This document shows, in pieces, positions 12,710 through 20,374 of a stretch of 30,310 bases of DNA. The DNA comes from a virus: IMG/VR virus record IMGVR_UViG_3300012920_000166, positions 1 to 30,310 of that record, one strand, 5' to 3'. The notes beneath the pieces were generated by a model that was not told the origin of the DNA, ran no database searches, and worked only from the letters and a program-made list of their open reading frames with translations. A program made the position numbers and the translations under genes. The first letter of the stretch is position 1. Each line of letters starts with the position of its first letter.

Positions 12710-12910
12710 ATGACAAAAATTAAAGAAGATGATCGAGTTTACCGTAAAGTTATCGAAGAACCTAAACGCGCTCGAAATGATAAAGGTCAATTGGTTGCCG
12801 ATGATCCATCAACTCCCGACGTAAACGAAGCCTGGGAAGGTGGTAAAGCTCCGAAAACAACTAAAAAGAAAGCTGCAACTCGTGGTAAAAAAAGCACATC
12901 AAAATCCTAA
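12710..12910 (+). CDS. Small charged protein with Lys-rich tail
   Basis: A 66-residue protein with a strong ribosome site (AAGGAG). It begins MTKIKEDDRVYRKVIEEPKR, has an acidic middle (DDPSTPDVNEAWEGG), and ends in a Lys/Thr/Ser-rich tail. Its last codons run through seven A (12887-12893) and overlap the start of the next coding region in another frame. Slippage there would join the two proteins. Function unknown. Confidence 0.6.
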   Translation: MTKIKEDDRVYRKVIEEPKRARNDKGQLVADDPSTPDVNEAWEGGKAPKTTKKKAATRGKKSTSKS

Positions 12911-13163
12911 AGGTGGGTTAAATGCCGCTGGACGCGCCTTTTTTAAACGGCAAGGCTCGAACCTCAAGCCGCCAGTAAAGAAAGGTGATAATCCTCGTCG
13001 GGCATCCTTCCTTGCTCGAATGGCGGGGAACCCTGGGCCGGAGCGTGACAACCAGGGTAGACCTACCCGGCTCCTCCTGTCCCTCCGAGCCTGGGGTGCT
13101 TCATCAAAAGCAGATGCCAGGAAGAAAGCTAGAGCAATAAGCGCGAGGAATCAAAATGCCTAA
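12882..13163 (+). CDS. DUF6321-like small protein, start uncertain
   Basis: A 93-residue protein if started at GTG 12882. The core reads NPKGGLNAAGRAFFKRQG, NLKPPVKKGDNPRRASFLAR and LLLSLRAWGASSKADARKKA. This 'KGGL.A.GR...NLKPPV...RR.SF.AR' pattern is a small basic phage domain that I know as DUF6321. No in-frame ATG exists upstream of the conserved core, and no ribosome site precedes the GTG. It could be made by a +1 (or -2) shift on the A7 run from the 12710 frame. It overlaps the portal start by 8 bases. Confidence 0.7.
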   Translation: MVKKAHQNPKGGLNAAGRAFFKRQGSNLKPPVKKGDNPRRASFLARMAGNPGPERDNQGRPTRLLLSLRAWGASSKADARKKARAISARNQNA

Positions 13164-14709
13164 ATTAAATGTTAAAGAAGTAATGGGCCGTGAGGCTAAA
13201 GCGCAAGCTCGAAAAGATGAATGGCGGACAATCTATGAAGATTGTTATGAGTTCGCACTTCCTCAGCGTAATCTTTATAATGGATACTATGAAGGCAAAG
13301 TTCCTGGAAAAGCAAAGATGCAACGTGTTTTTGATTCCACTGCAATGTCCTCAACTAAACGTTTTGCCAACCGTTTGCAGTCAGGCTTGTTCCCACCTAA
13401 TCGACATTGGTGCAGACTAGAGCCTGGATCTGGAATACCAAAAGAACAACGCGGTCAAGCGCAAGAAATTCTAGATGCTTATACAGATATTATGTTCGAC
13501 CAATTGCGGCAAACAAGCTTTGACCTGGCAATGGGAGAGTTTTTGTTAGATCTTTGTGTCGGTACAGCCGTAATGATGATTATGCCAGGGGATGAAGTCA
13601 CGCCCCTTAGATTTATAGCCATACCGCAATACCTGGTCGCAGTTGAGGAAGGCGCTTATGGTATTGTCGATAATGTCTATCGTAAGCTTAGAATTAAGGC
13701 CGAAGCGATCACAAGAGAGTTTCCAGACGTAAATATTACAACGGAACTACAAGACGCTATCGATCAAAGAGGTAATGAGGAGCTAGATCTTTTTGATGCT
13801 ATCATATTCGACCAGGAAACTGGGCGGTATCATTATCATGTTATCTGGCCGTATAAGTCCCAGGAATTAGTTTATCGTGAAATGACATCTAATCCTTTTA
13901 TTGTTGCTCGTTTTAGTAAAACGGCTGGTGAAATATATGGTCGCGGTCCCTTAGTAGATGCAATTGCAGATATAAAAACATTGAATAAAACGGTTGAGCT
14001 TGTGCTGAAAAACGCAAGTCTTTCAATCTCTGGTGTATTCCTTGCGGCTGATGATGGTGTGTTAAATCCTCAAAACGTTAAAATCCAACCAGGTGCAATC
14101 ATTCCAGTTGCGCGTAACGGTGGGCCACAAGGAGCGTCCCTAGCCCCTCTCCCCCGGGGTGGGGACTTTAATACAAGTCAGATTGTAATGAATGATTTAC
14201 GCATGAATATCAAAAAAGTCTTAATGGACGATACATTACCGCCTGATACAATGTCGGCTCGATCTGCGACAGAAATCGCACAGCGCCAGGCCGAGCTTGC
14301 TACAAACTTGGGTTCTGCATTTGGTCGATTAATGACAGAAATAATGAACCCTTTAATCGCAAGAATATTAACTGTTCTTGATCGCCAGGGGCTTATTAAT
14401 ATGCCCTTAAAGGTTGATGGAGTACAAATTAAAATCACTCCTATCTCTCCTTTGGCAGAAGCGCCAAAAATGGAGGAAGTTAATAAAGTTCTAAACTTTA
14501 TGCAGATTGCTAATGCTATGGGTCCAGCTGGACAAATGGCGATTAATGTTCAAGAAGCGGTATCATTCATAGCGGAAAAAATGGGTGTGGATCAAAGTAT
14601 TCTAAACGATCCTCAAGAAGTTGAAATGATGATGATGCAGCAACAAATGATGGCACAACAGCAAGCTCAGTTGCCAGGTGACGAGCAAGTTGCGGAGGCC
14701 ATGCAATGA
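13156..14709 (+). CDS. Portal protein (T7 gp8-type head-tail connector)
   Basis: A 517-residue portal of the podovirus head-tail connector family. The N-terminal region has EWRTIYEDCYEFALPQRN and AMSSTKRFANRLQSGLFPPN (~60-80), both typical. The wing and crown region has IAQRQAELATNLGSAFGRLM (~373-392), and the C-terminal end is rich in Met and Gln (MMMMQQQMMAQQQ). It forms the 12-subunit ring at one capsid vertex, through which the terminase pumps DNA and to which the tail binds. GAGGA lies eight bases upstream of the ATG. Length is close to T7 gp8. Confidence 0.93.
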   Translation: MPKLNVKEVMGREAKAQARKDEWRTIYEDCYEFALPQRNLYNGYYEGKVPGKAKMQRVFDSTAMSSTKRFANRLQSGLFPPNRHWCRLEPGSGIPKEQRGQAQEILDAYTDIMFDQLRQTSFDLAMGEFLLDLCVGTAVMMIMPGDEVTPLRFIAIPQYLVAVEEGAYGIVDNVYRKLRIKAEAITREFPDVNITTELQDAIDQRGNEELDLFDAIIFDQETGRYHYHVIWPYKSQELVYREMTSNPFIVARFSKTAGEIYGRGPLVDAIADIKTLNKTVELVLKNASLSISGVFLAADDGVLNPQNVKIQPGAIIPVARNGGPQGASLAPLPRGGDFNTSQIVMNDLRMNIKKVLMDDTLPPDTMSARSATEIAQRQAELATNLGSAFGRLMTEIMNPLIARILTVLDRQGLINMPLKVDGVQIKITPISPLAEAPKMEEVNKVLNFMQIANAMGPAGQMAINVQEAVSFIAEKMGVDQSILNDPQEVEMMMMQQQMMAQQQAQLPGDEQVAEAMQ

Positions 14710-14963
14710 GTTCAGCGGATGGGTGGGCAGGATTAAGCCAGGCATTCGCAGAACCGCCAAAGGCGGATGACATAGATCTTTTATATGGTCGTGTCTTTAA
14801 ATCTGAGGAAGGCCAAAAAGTGCTAAGTCACTTGAGGCAGATAACAATAGAACAACCCTCCTGGTATCCAGGTGAAGATTCCAGTCATGGATTTGTACGA
14901 ACTGGTATGTCTGAACTGGTGCGATTAATCGAGCGTAGGGTAGAAAGGTCAAATAATGTCTGA
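14706..14963 (+). CDS. Bbp19-like small structural protein
   Basis: An 85-residue protein with DLLYGRVFKSEEGQKVLSHL at ~24-43 and GFVRTGMSELVRLIERRV near the end. The pattern '..F.S.EGQ.VL..L...... G..E.V..I' is that of the Bbp19-like family found beside portal or scaffold genes in podoviruses. It is coupled to the portal by ATGA and overlaps the scaffold by 8 bases. Likely a minor virion or assembly protein. Confidence 0.65.
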   Translation: MSSADGWAGLSQAFAEPPKADDIDLLYGRVFKSEEGQKVLSHLRQITIEQPSWYPGEDSSHGFVRTGMSELVRLIERRVERSNNV

Positions 14964-15735
14964 AGAAACACAAGTAGCAGAAGCTCCCCAGGAACAGGAA
15001 AGCCTGGTTAATCTAGCTCCAGAGCAAGAGGAAGTGGTGCAAGAAGCGCCTATGAGAGTTCAAGAGCCGGATGAAAGTGAAGAAATTAATATTGACGAGG
15101 ATGTTGAATACGAGCGTCCAGATTATTATCCAGAAAAGTTTTGGGATGAGGATGGGCCAGATGTTGAAAAACTTGCAAAGAGCTATGCAGAACTTGAGAA
15201 AGCCTTTAAGCAAGGTAAACATAAAGCCCCAGAAGATGGTTACGAAATGCAAGATTTGGTTGATCGAGGTCTCGATCTGGAAGATCCGAGCGTTGAGATG
15301 TATCAAGAATGGGCAAAGAAATATGGCATCTCTCAGCAAGCGTTTACAGAATTGGCTGGTGGCATCCTGGAGCTTACTGGTGAACAGGAAGAAGCTATAG
15401 AGTATGATCGTAGAGAGGAAATGAATAAGCTAGGTGAACGCGCCCAGGAAAAAATTTCATATCTGGAACGTCATATCAAACGAGCAAATCTTAATAATGC
15501 CGAGCAACAAGCTTTAGCAGCCGGACTTAATAGCGCTGATACAATCAATGCAATGATAAAATTTATCCAGGGATACACCAATGAGGGCATTCCAACTAGC
15601 CCGGTTGTTGCTACTCCTGAGATGGGTGTTGAGGATTTACGCCAGGCGATTGCAGATCCCCGGTGGCAGTCAGATCCAGTGTGGCGCAGTAAGATAGAGC
15701 GACAATGGGAAGCGGCTAACACGGCTAGTAACTAG
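14956..15735 (+). CDS. Capsid assembly scaffolding protein
   Basis: A 259-residue, strongly acidic and helical protein placed just before the capsid gene. The first ~55 residues are Glu/Gln/Pro-rich. Next comes PDYYPEKFWDEDGPDVEKLAKSY, familiar from podovirus scaffolds, then a long helical region. The end (LRQAIADPRWQSDPVWRSKIER, ~230-252) is the conserved-type C-terminal helix that contacts the capsid protein. It templates the procapsid and leaves before or during packaging. AAAGG upstream serves as ribosome site. Confidence 0.85.
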   Translation: MSEETQVAEAPQEQESLVNLAPEQEEVVQEAPMRVQEPDESEEINIDEDVEYERPDYYPEKFWDEDGPDVEKLAKSYAELEKAFKQGKHKAPEDGYEMQDLVDRGLDLEDPSVEMYQEWAKKYGISQQAFTELAGGILELTGEQEEAIEYDRREEMNKLGERAQEKISYLERHIKRANLNNAEQQALAAGLNSADTINAMIKFIQGYTNEGIPTSPVVATPEMGVEDLRQAIADPRWQSDPVWRSKIERQWEAANTASN

Positions 15736-15741
15736 ATTTAG

Positions 15742-15770
15742 TTGCCAAATCATTTTAAAGTGTGTATATG
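15742..15770 (+). promoter_or_regulatory. Candidate promoter for the capsid transcript
   Basis: TTGCCA (15742-15747; five of six to TTGACA) is followed after exactly 17 bases by TATATG (15765-15770; four of six to TATAAT). The predicted start near 15777 is at the base of the structured leader. The capsid needs the highest output, so a dedicated host-type promoter here is sensible. The call is by eye. Confidence 0.5.
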
Positions 15771-15778
15771 TTGTTTTA

Positions 15779-15877
15779 ACGGCTAACCGTAGGCGCGGCC
15801 CGTTGATGTGGTAAACCACTGGTTGGCGCGGCCATATTCGCGCAAGCGACCGCCCGAACATCGGCTAACGGTATGCG
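15779..15877 (+). ncRNA. Structured GC-rich leader element before the capsid gene
   Basis: About 100 GC-rich non-coding bases in an otherwise AT-leaning genome. Stems: ACGG/CCGT (15779-15782, 15787-15790); GTGG/CCAC with loop TAAA (15808-15819). A long hairpin pairs TTGG plus GCGG (15823-15831, one bulged C) with CCGC plus CCGA (15850-15857), enclosing TCGC/GCGA capped by a GCAA tetraloop. CCGA (15854-15857) can instead pair with TCGG (15861-15864), giving a possible switch. Direct repeats: GGCGCGGCC twice (15792, 15825) and a 13-of-15 repeat starting GGCTAAC (15781, 15863). It is not a tRNA. The best guess is an mRNA-stabilising or translation-controlling leader. Confidence 0.55.
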
Positions 15878-15909
15878 ATCAATGTGAAACCTAAATAGGA
15901 GGTTCTGCA

Positions 15910-16743
15910 ATGGCGCAGAGTATTACCAATGCCTTTGTGACACTCTTTGATGAAGAAGTTAAACAGGCATATCAAGGCGAAAGCCTACTAAGAGGCACTA
16001 TGCGATCACGTACTGGTGTCCAGGGCAACACTGTAAAATTCCCGAAAATCGGAAAAGGTGTTGCAACTGTTCGCGTTCCACAAACCGACGTTACTCCGTT
16101 GAACGTGACATATTCACAAGTAACAGCAACAATGACAGACTATATTGCTGCGGAATACTCAGACATATTCCATCAGTCACACGTAAACTTTGATGAGCGT
16201 CGTGAGCTGGTGCAAGTTGTGTCTAAGTCAATTGCGCGTCGTATGGATCAGATTTGTATTGATGCTCTTAATGCAGCTGCATCACCATCGACTGTTGCTA
16301 CAGGAGTTGGCGGATCTGCATCGAACATGAATATCGATAAGCTACGTGCAGCGGCAAAAGCATTAAATGATAATAACGTACCAGCTGAAGGTCGTTATTT
16401 GTTGATGCACTCATCACAGCTTGACGCTTTGCTAGGTGAAACTGAGACAACAAGCTCAGACTTCGCAACGGTAAAAGCTCTTGTTCGCGGTGAAATCAAC
16501 GCATTTATGGGCTTCAACATCATTACAATGGGTGATCGTGATGAAGGTGGTGTTCCAAAACCATCAACACGTTCGTGCTTTGCATGGCATCAAGATTCTG
16601 TTGGTTATGCTGAGTCAATGTCTCAAAAGTCGGAAGTTAATTACATCCCAGAGAAAACATCGTTCTTAGTAAGTTCAATGTTCTCAGCTGGTGCGATTGC
16701 GATCGACGATGAAGGCATTGTAAAAATCTCATGTACTGAATAA
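15910..16743 (+). CDS. Major capsid protein
   Basis: A 277-residue capsid protein. The start AQSITNAFVTLFDEEVKQAYQ and the FRGTVR-like 'LLRGTMRSRTGVQGNTVKF' region, then RMDQICIDAL (~110-119) and the C-terminal SMFSAGAIAIDDEGIVKI, fit podovirus capsid proteins of the HK97 fold. It is shorter than T7 gp10A (about 345) and has no obvious insertion domain. AGGAGG lies seven bases before the ATG, the best ribosome site in the late region. The dedicated promoter, structured leader and downstream hairpin frame it as its own expression unit with the next gene. Confidence 0.92.
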   Translation: MAQSITNAFVTLFDEEVKQAYQGESLLRGTMRSRTGVQGNTVKFPKIGKGVATVRVPQTDVTPLNVTYSQVTATMTDYIAAEYSDIFHQSHVNFDERRELVQVVSKSIARRMDQICIDALNAAASPSTVATGVGGSASNMNIDKLRAAAKALNDNNVPAEGRYLLMHSSQLDALLGETETTSSDFATVKALVRGEINAFMGFNIITMGDRDEGGVPKPSTRSCFAWHQDSVGYAESMSQKSEVNYIPEKTSFLVSSMFSAGAIAIDDEGIVKISCTE

Positions 16744-16755
16744 GGAGACTTAACA

Positions 16756-17034
16756 ATGGCTTTCGATAAAACAGGTTTAGGAACTGGTGGCCCATCCAAA
16801 AAAGGTAATGCCCCTGTTATCTATACATATCAAACCGCTGATACTATTGCGACGGTAAACACAGAAGGTTATTTCAACGACTTGTCAGATACCCTGGCAG
16901 TTGGCGATTTGCTTTACGTTGTTTCGTCTACTGGTGGCACTCGTGTTAGTACCTTAACACAAGTTCTATCAAACACTGGTGGCGTTGTTGATGTGGCTGA
17001 TGGAACAACATTAGCAGCAACAGACGGTGACTAA
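16756..17034 (+). CDS. Small virion protein, likely capsid decoration
   Basis: A 92-residue beta-rich protein directly after the capsid gene. It opens with a Gly/Lys-rich arm (~1-20), then IYTYQTADTIATVNTEGYFND, LAVGDLLYVVSS and VSNTGGVVDVADG-type strands. This 'YTY.T.D..ATV.T..YFND....L.VGDL..V' pattern recurs right after capsid genes of many phages and is taken as decoration or head-stabilising. AAGGAG precedes the ATG. Its short length and high likely expression fit a per-capsomer protein. Host binding through head fibres is an alternative. Confidence 0.7.
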   Translation: MAFDKTGLGTGGPSKKGNAPVIYTYQTADTIATVNTEGYFNDLSDTLAVGDLLYVVSSTGGTRVSTLTQVLSNTGGVVDVADGTTLAATDGD

Positions 17035-17045
17035 TTGTCCCCAAC

Positions 17046-17067
17046 TAGGGCCAGGCAACTGGCCCTA
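17046..17067 (+). terminator. Hairpin after capsid genes, possible partial terminator
   Basis: TAGGGCCAG (17046-17054) and CTGGCCCTA (17059-17067) form a perfect 9-bp stem closed by a GCAA tetraloop, in the gap between the decoration-like and tail tubular A genes. Only ATTCT follows, so the T-run is poor and termination would be partial. T7 places its terminator at the same point, just after the capsid gene, to favour capsid mRNA. Protection of the capsid mRNA 3' end is the alternative. Confidence 0.6.
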
Positions 17068-17087
17068 ATTCTACACGGAGGATTATA

Positions 17088-17705
17088 ATGGCCGTAGGCG
17101 ATACAGACCTTTCAATTTGTTCAGATGCTTTGATCCTCTTGGGCGCTTCGCCCATTTCTTCATTTACAGAAGGCAGTGACGCGGCTCAGGCTTGTGATCG
17201 TTTATATCCCGATTTACGCGATACTATGCTCAGTACCTATGTGTGGTCCTGGACATTAAAGAAATCCCAAATTGCTAGACTATCAGCAGATCCTATTAAT
17301 GAATGGGAATATGCTTATCAGCTTCCTGGCGATATGCTTTCTGGAGTTTTAGCAGTCTTTGAAACGAGCGGTACTAATGAAAGATCCAGGCGTTACGGAT
17401 GGGAAGTGTACGGCGATCAATTATACACCAATATGGAAACGGCTTTTATTGATTACCAGGCTACGATTTCTGAAACCAAAATGCCTAATTATTTCGTTAG
17501 ATTATTAAGAACTGCACTAGCTGGTGAATTAGCTATTGTAGTAACAGATCAAGCGGCAAAGGCTGATTATTTCAGAGCGCAAGCATTCGGAAGTCCTGGC
17601 GAAAATGGTCGTGGCGGATTAATGCGAGAGGCAATGAATATTGACGCTAGAGGGCAATCAACACAAATTGTTGAGGATTATTCTTTAATTGAAGTGAGAA
17701 ACTAA
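17088..17705 (+). CDS. Tail tubular protein A (gp11-like)
   Basis: A 205-residue T7 gp11-type protein, the upper tail ring that binds the portal. The start is diagnostic: SICSDALILLGASPISSF (~9-26), then DRLYPDLRDTMLSTYVWSW (~37-55) and a YQLPGDML stretch. The C-terminal region has LAGELAIVVTDQAAKADYF, also typical. GGAGG precedes the ATG. It ends directly against tail tubular B, as in T7 relatives. Confidence 0.9.
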   Translation: MAVGDTDLSICSDALILLGASPISSFTEGSDAAQACDRLYPDLRDTMLSTYVWSWTLKKSQIARLSADPINEWEYAYQLPGDMLSGVLAVFETSGTNERSRRYGWEVYGDQLYTNMETAFIDYQATISETKMPNYFVRLLRTALAGELAIVVTDQAAKADYFRAQAFGSPGENGRGGLMREAMNIDARGQSTQIVEDYSLIEVRN

Positions 17706-19907
17706 ATGCGCGTTACACAGTTTCAGACTAATTTCTCTGTTGGCGAACTTGATCCTTTATTACGCGCTAGAACGGATTTAGCTCAATATCAAAACGCATT
17801 AGAGCAAGCTCAGAATGTACTTGTGCAGCCACAAGGCGGCATAAAACGCCGGGACGGATTAAAGTTTATTCATAACTTTGGTGGTACTTTTACAGATTTC
17901 AAACTCATTCCATTTGAATTTAGTGTTACAGATAGCTATCTGTTAGCGTTTGTTGCCGGGCGTATTTATGTTTTTAAAGATGGTGTTTTGCAAACAAACA
18001 TAAATGGATCTGGCAATGATTATCTAGCAGCCTCATCAATTACAGCGGCCATGCTTGATGAGCTTCAATACACACAAGCGGTTGATACCTTAATTCTATG
18101 TCATGAGGATTTACAAACGAAACGCCTGGTTAGAAACTCTGATACAAATTGGACGTTAGAAAACTTACCTCTGCTTAACTTACCTCAATATCCTTACGGA
18201 TTTAGTACACACTCTCCGAATTTTACTATTACTCCGAGCGCAACTACAGGTAACATAACGGTTACGGCATCAGGCGTTACAACGGATACTGGTACGGCTC
18301 AGGCCGGCGGTGCTGATACTATTACACTAAAAGCAGCTAGTAGCTACACAAGCGACGATCAGCCCAATGGAATGTTTATTACTTTAACATCTGGAACTGG
18401 ATCGGGACAAACCCGACACGTCGAGGATTATGTTGCGTCAACAAAGGTACTTACAGTGTACCCAGCGTGGGATACTCCGCCAAATAGTTCTACAGGTTAT
18501 AAGGTAGAGGCATTTGCTCCATCTACGGTAAATGAATACTTACAAGTCTTATCAACATTTGGTCGAGCTAGATATGTTGAATATGTAAGCGCAACTGTAA
18601 TGAAAGCATTTGTGGAAGTTCCATTTTTTGACACAGGCGCGATTGTAGCTGGTGAGTGGGAAAGTGAACATGGGTATGAGGACGTTTGGTCAAATAATCG
18701 AGGGTGGCCGAGATCAGCAACATTTCATGAGGGGCGCTTATATTTTGGTGGGTCAAAGTCTCGACCCAATACTATCTGGGGATCTAGGGTAATTGATTAC
18801 TTTAACTTTGATCCTGGTACTGCTCTTGATGATGAAAGTGTAGAAGCCACAATCAACACTAATCAATTGAATGCAATTGTTGGGATTGTCGCTGGTGCAG
18901 ATCTTAGGATCTTTTCAACTGGTGGTGAGTTTGTTGTTGTTCAATCAGAAGATTCGCCAATTACACCCGCTAACTTTTTAATCCGTCCACAAACAAGACT
19001 CGGTACTAAACCAGGTGTTCCGATTGAAGATCTTAATGGTGCATCAGTATTTGTGCAGCGCCAGGGTAAATCTCTCAATGCGTTTCAATATGGTGACACA
19101 ACCAGATCATATCAGGTTCAACAGGTTTCAGTATTATCGTCACATTTGATAAAAACGCCAGTAGACCTCGCGGCACGTCGATCAACCTCAACAGATGAGG
19201 CCGACCGTTTATTTCTTGTAAATGGTGATGATGGATCAATGGCAGTTTATTCAATCCTGGTGGGACAACAGGTTATTGCTCCAAGCGAGTTTATAACGGA
19301 TGGTGAATTTATTGCGGTAGCGGTTGAGTTGTCCGATGTGTATTGCATTGTAAAACGTACCGTAAATTCAGCAACTATTTATACATTAGAAAAATTTGAT
19401 AGTTCTTTGACCTTAGATAGCGCTAAGACTGGCGGAGCGGCCTCCTCAGTAACGATGGATCACCTTCAAGGGGAAACGGTCCATATCGTGCGAGATGATG
19501 TTGTGGAGCCAACACAGACAGTACCAGCGTCACCTTTTACAATTACATTTGCAACGGCGGCTACTTCTAGTTACCAGGTTGGGTTGGATTATACAGTGTC
19601 GGCTAAAACAATGCCAACTGAGCCAACACTTTCAACCGGGTCTGTTCAAGGTGTTAAGAAAAGAATTGTTCAGATTGATGCGTTGCTACATGAAACGAAA
19701 AATCTTTCTTTAAATGGCAAACAAATTTCTTTTCGTAATTTTGGTGAGGATGTCTTAGATACAGCTGTTCAGCCATTTACTGGCTTAAAAACTGCACATG
19801 GTATTCTTGGATATAGTGCAACAGGACAAATTACTATAACTCAAACGGTTCCATTACCTATGACGGTATTAGGATTGGAATATAAACTTAGCGTGGGGAC
19901 TTCCTAA
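17706..19907 (+). CDS. Tail tubular protein B (gp12-like nozzle)
   Basis: A 733-residue T7 gp12-type nozzle protein. The N-terminus QTNFSVGELDPLLRARTDLAQYQNALEQAQNV is characteristic, as are the PQGGIKRRDGLKFI segment, SHSPN-type loops and FFEGRLYFGGSKSRPNTIWGS-like 'FHEGRLYFGGSKSRPN' near 340. The middle holds Thr/Gly/Ser-rich beta segments (~175-250), a local insertion of the kind that varies between phages. Six copies would form the conical tail nozzle. It overlaps the next gene by one base. Confidence 0.92.
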   Translation: MRVTQFQTNFSVGELDPLLRARTDLAQYQNALEQAQNVLVQPQGGIKRRDGLKFIHNFGGTFTDFKLIPFEFSVTDSYLLAFVAGRIYVFKDGVLQTNINGSGNDYLAASSITAAMLDELQYTQAVDTLILCHEDLQTKRLVRNSDTNWTLENLPLLNLPQYPYGFSTHSPNFTITPSATTGNITVTASGVTTDTGTAQAGGADTITLKAASSYTSDDQPNGMFITLTSGTGSGQTRHVEDYVASTKVLTVYPAWDTPPNSSTGYKVEAFAPSTVNEYLQVLSTFGRARYVEYVSATVMKAFVEVPFFDTGAIVAGEWESEHGYEDVWSNNRGWPRSATFHEGRLYFGGSKSRPNTIWGSRVIDYFNFDPGTALDDESVEATINTNQLNAIVGIVAGADLRIFSTGGEFVVVQSEDSPITPANFLIRPQTRLGTKPGVPIEDLNGASVFVQRQGKSLNAFQYGDTTRSYQVQQVSVLSSHLIKTPVDLAARRSTSTDEADRLFLVNGDDGSMAVYSILVGQQVIAPSEFITDGEFIAVAVELSDVYCIVKRTVNSATIYTLEKFDSSLTLDSAKTGGAASSVTMDHLQGETVHIVRDDVVEPTQTVPASPFTITFATAATSSYQVGLDYTVSAKTMPTEPTLSTGSVQGVKKRIVQIDALLHETKNLSLNGKQISFRNFGEDVLDTAVQPFTGLKTAHGILGYSATGQITITQTVPLPMTVLGLEYKLSVGTS

Positions 19908-20365
19908 TGTCAGCAGCTCCATTATTTTTTGCCGGTGCTTCAATGTACTTATCAGCCAGGCAAGCTAAAGCGCAAAGAGAAGCGGCTAAAATGCAAGCCG
20001 AGGCATATGATGAGCAAGCGGCAGAAGCTTTACTGAAAGGGCGTTTTGAGGCTCTTGAGTACAGACAGCGCGGTGTCGATGCGTTGCGAAGGTTAAATGA
20101 GGTATTAGCGGCCAGTCTTGCTAGAGCGGCAGCTGGTGGTATTGATCCAACAAGTGGATCGGCGGCTGTAATTGATATGGCTAGTCAGGCAGAAGCAATC
20201 AGAGAAAAGAATATTTCTGAAAGTAATGCGCTCATGGCAGAAGGGGACGCGGCATTTCAAGCGGATCAATACAGACGAGCTGGGCAGATAGCTATTAAAA
20301 CTGGAAACGTACAAGCCGCATCAACAGTAGCAGCCGGCCTTATTAGAGTTGGTCAATTAGTGTAG
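19907..20365 (+). CDS. Internal virion protein B-like (gp14-like)
   Basis: A 152-residue, Ala-rich helical protein. It has a hydrophobic opening (APLFFAGASMYLSA), then charged Ala/Glu/Gln helices (AKAQREAAKMQAEAYDEQAAEA, ~20-41) and SLARAAAGGIDPTSGSAAVI at mid-length. This composition and position (after tail tubular B, before the large internal proteins) match T7 gp14, which is ejected and forms an outer-membrane pore in infection. The 'GGIDPTSGS' loop is common in gp14-like proteins. Confidence 0.75.
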   Translation: MSAAPLFFAGASMYLSARQAKAQREAAKMQAEAYDEQAAEALLKGRFEALEYRQRGVDALRRLNEVLAASLARAAAGGIDPTSGSAAVIDMASQAEAIREKNISESNALMAEGDAAFQADQYRRAGQIAIKTGNVQAASTVAAGLIRVGQLV

Positions 20366-20374
20366 GGTTAAGAT

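Noticed and set aside
15779-15877. tRNA or hammerhead ribozyme in the leader before the capsid
   Set aside because: There is no T-arm GGTTCGA-type sequence or acceptor pairing for a tRNA, and no CTGANGA core for a hammerhead.
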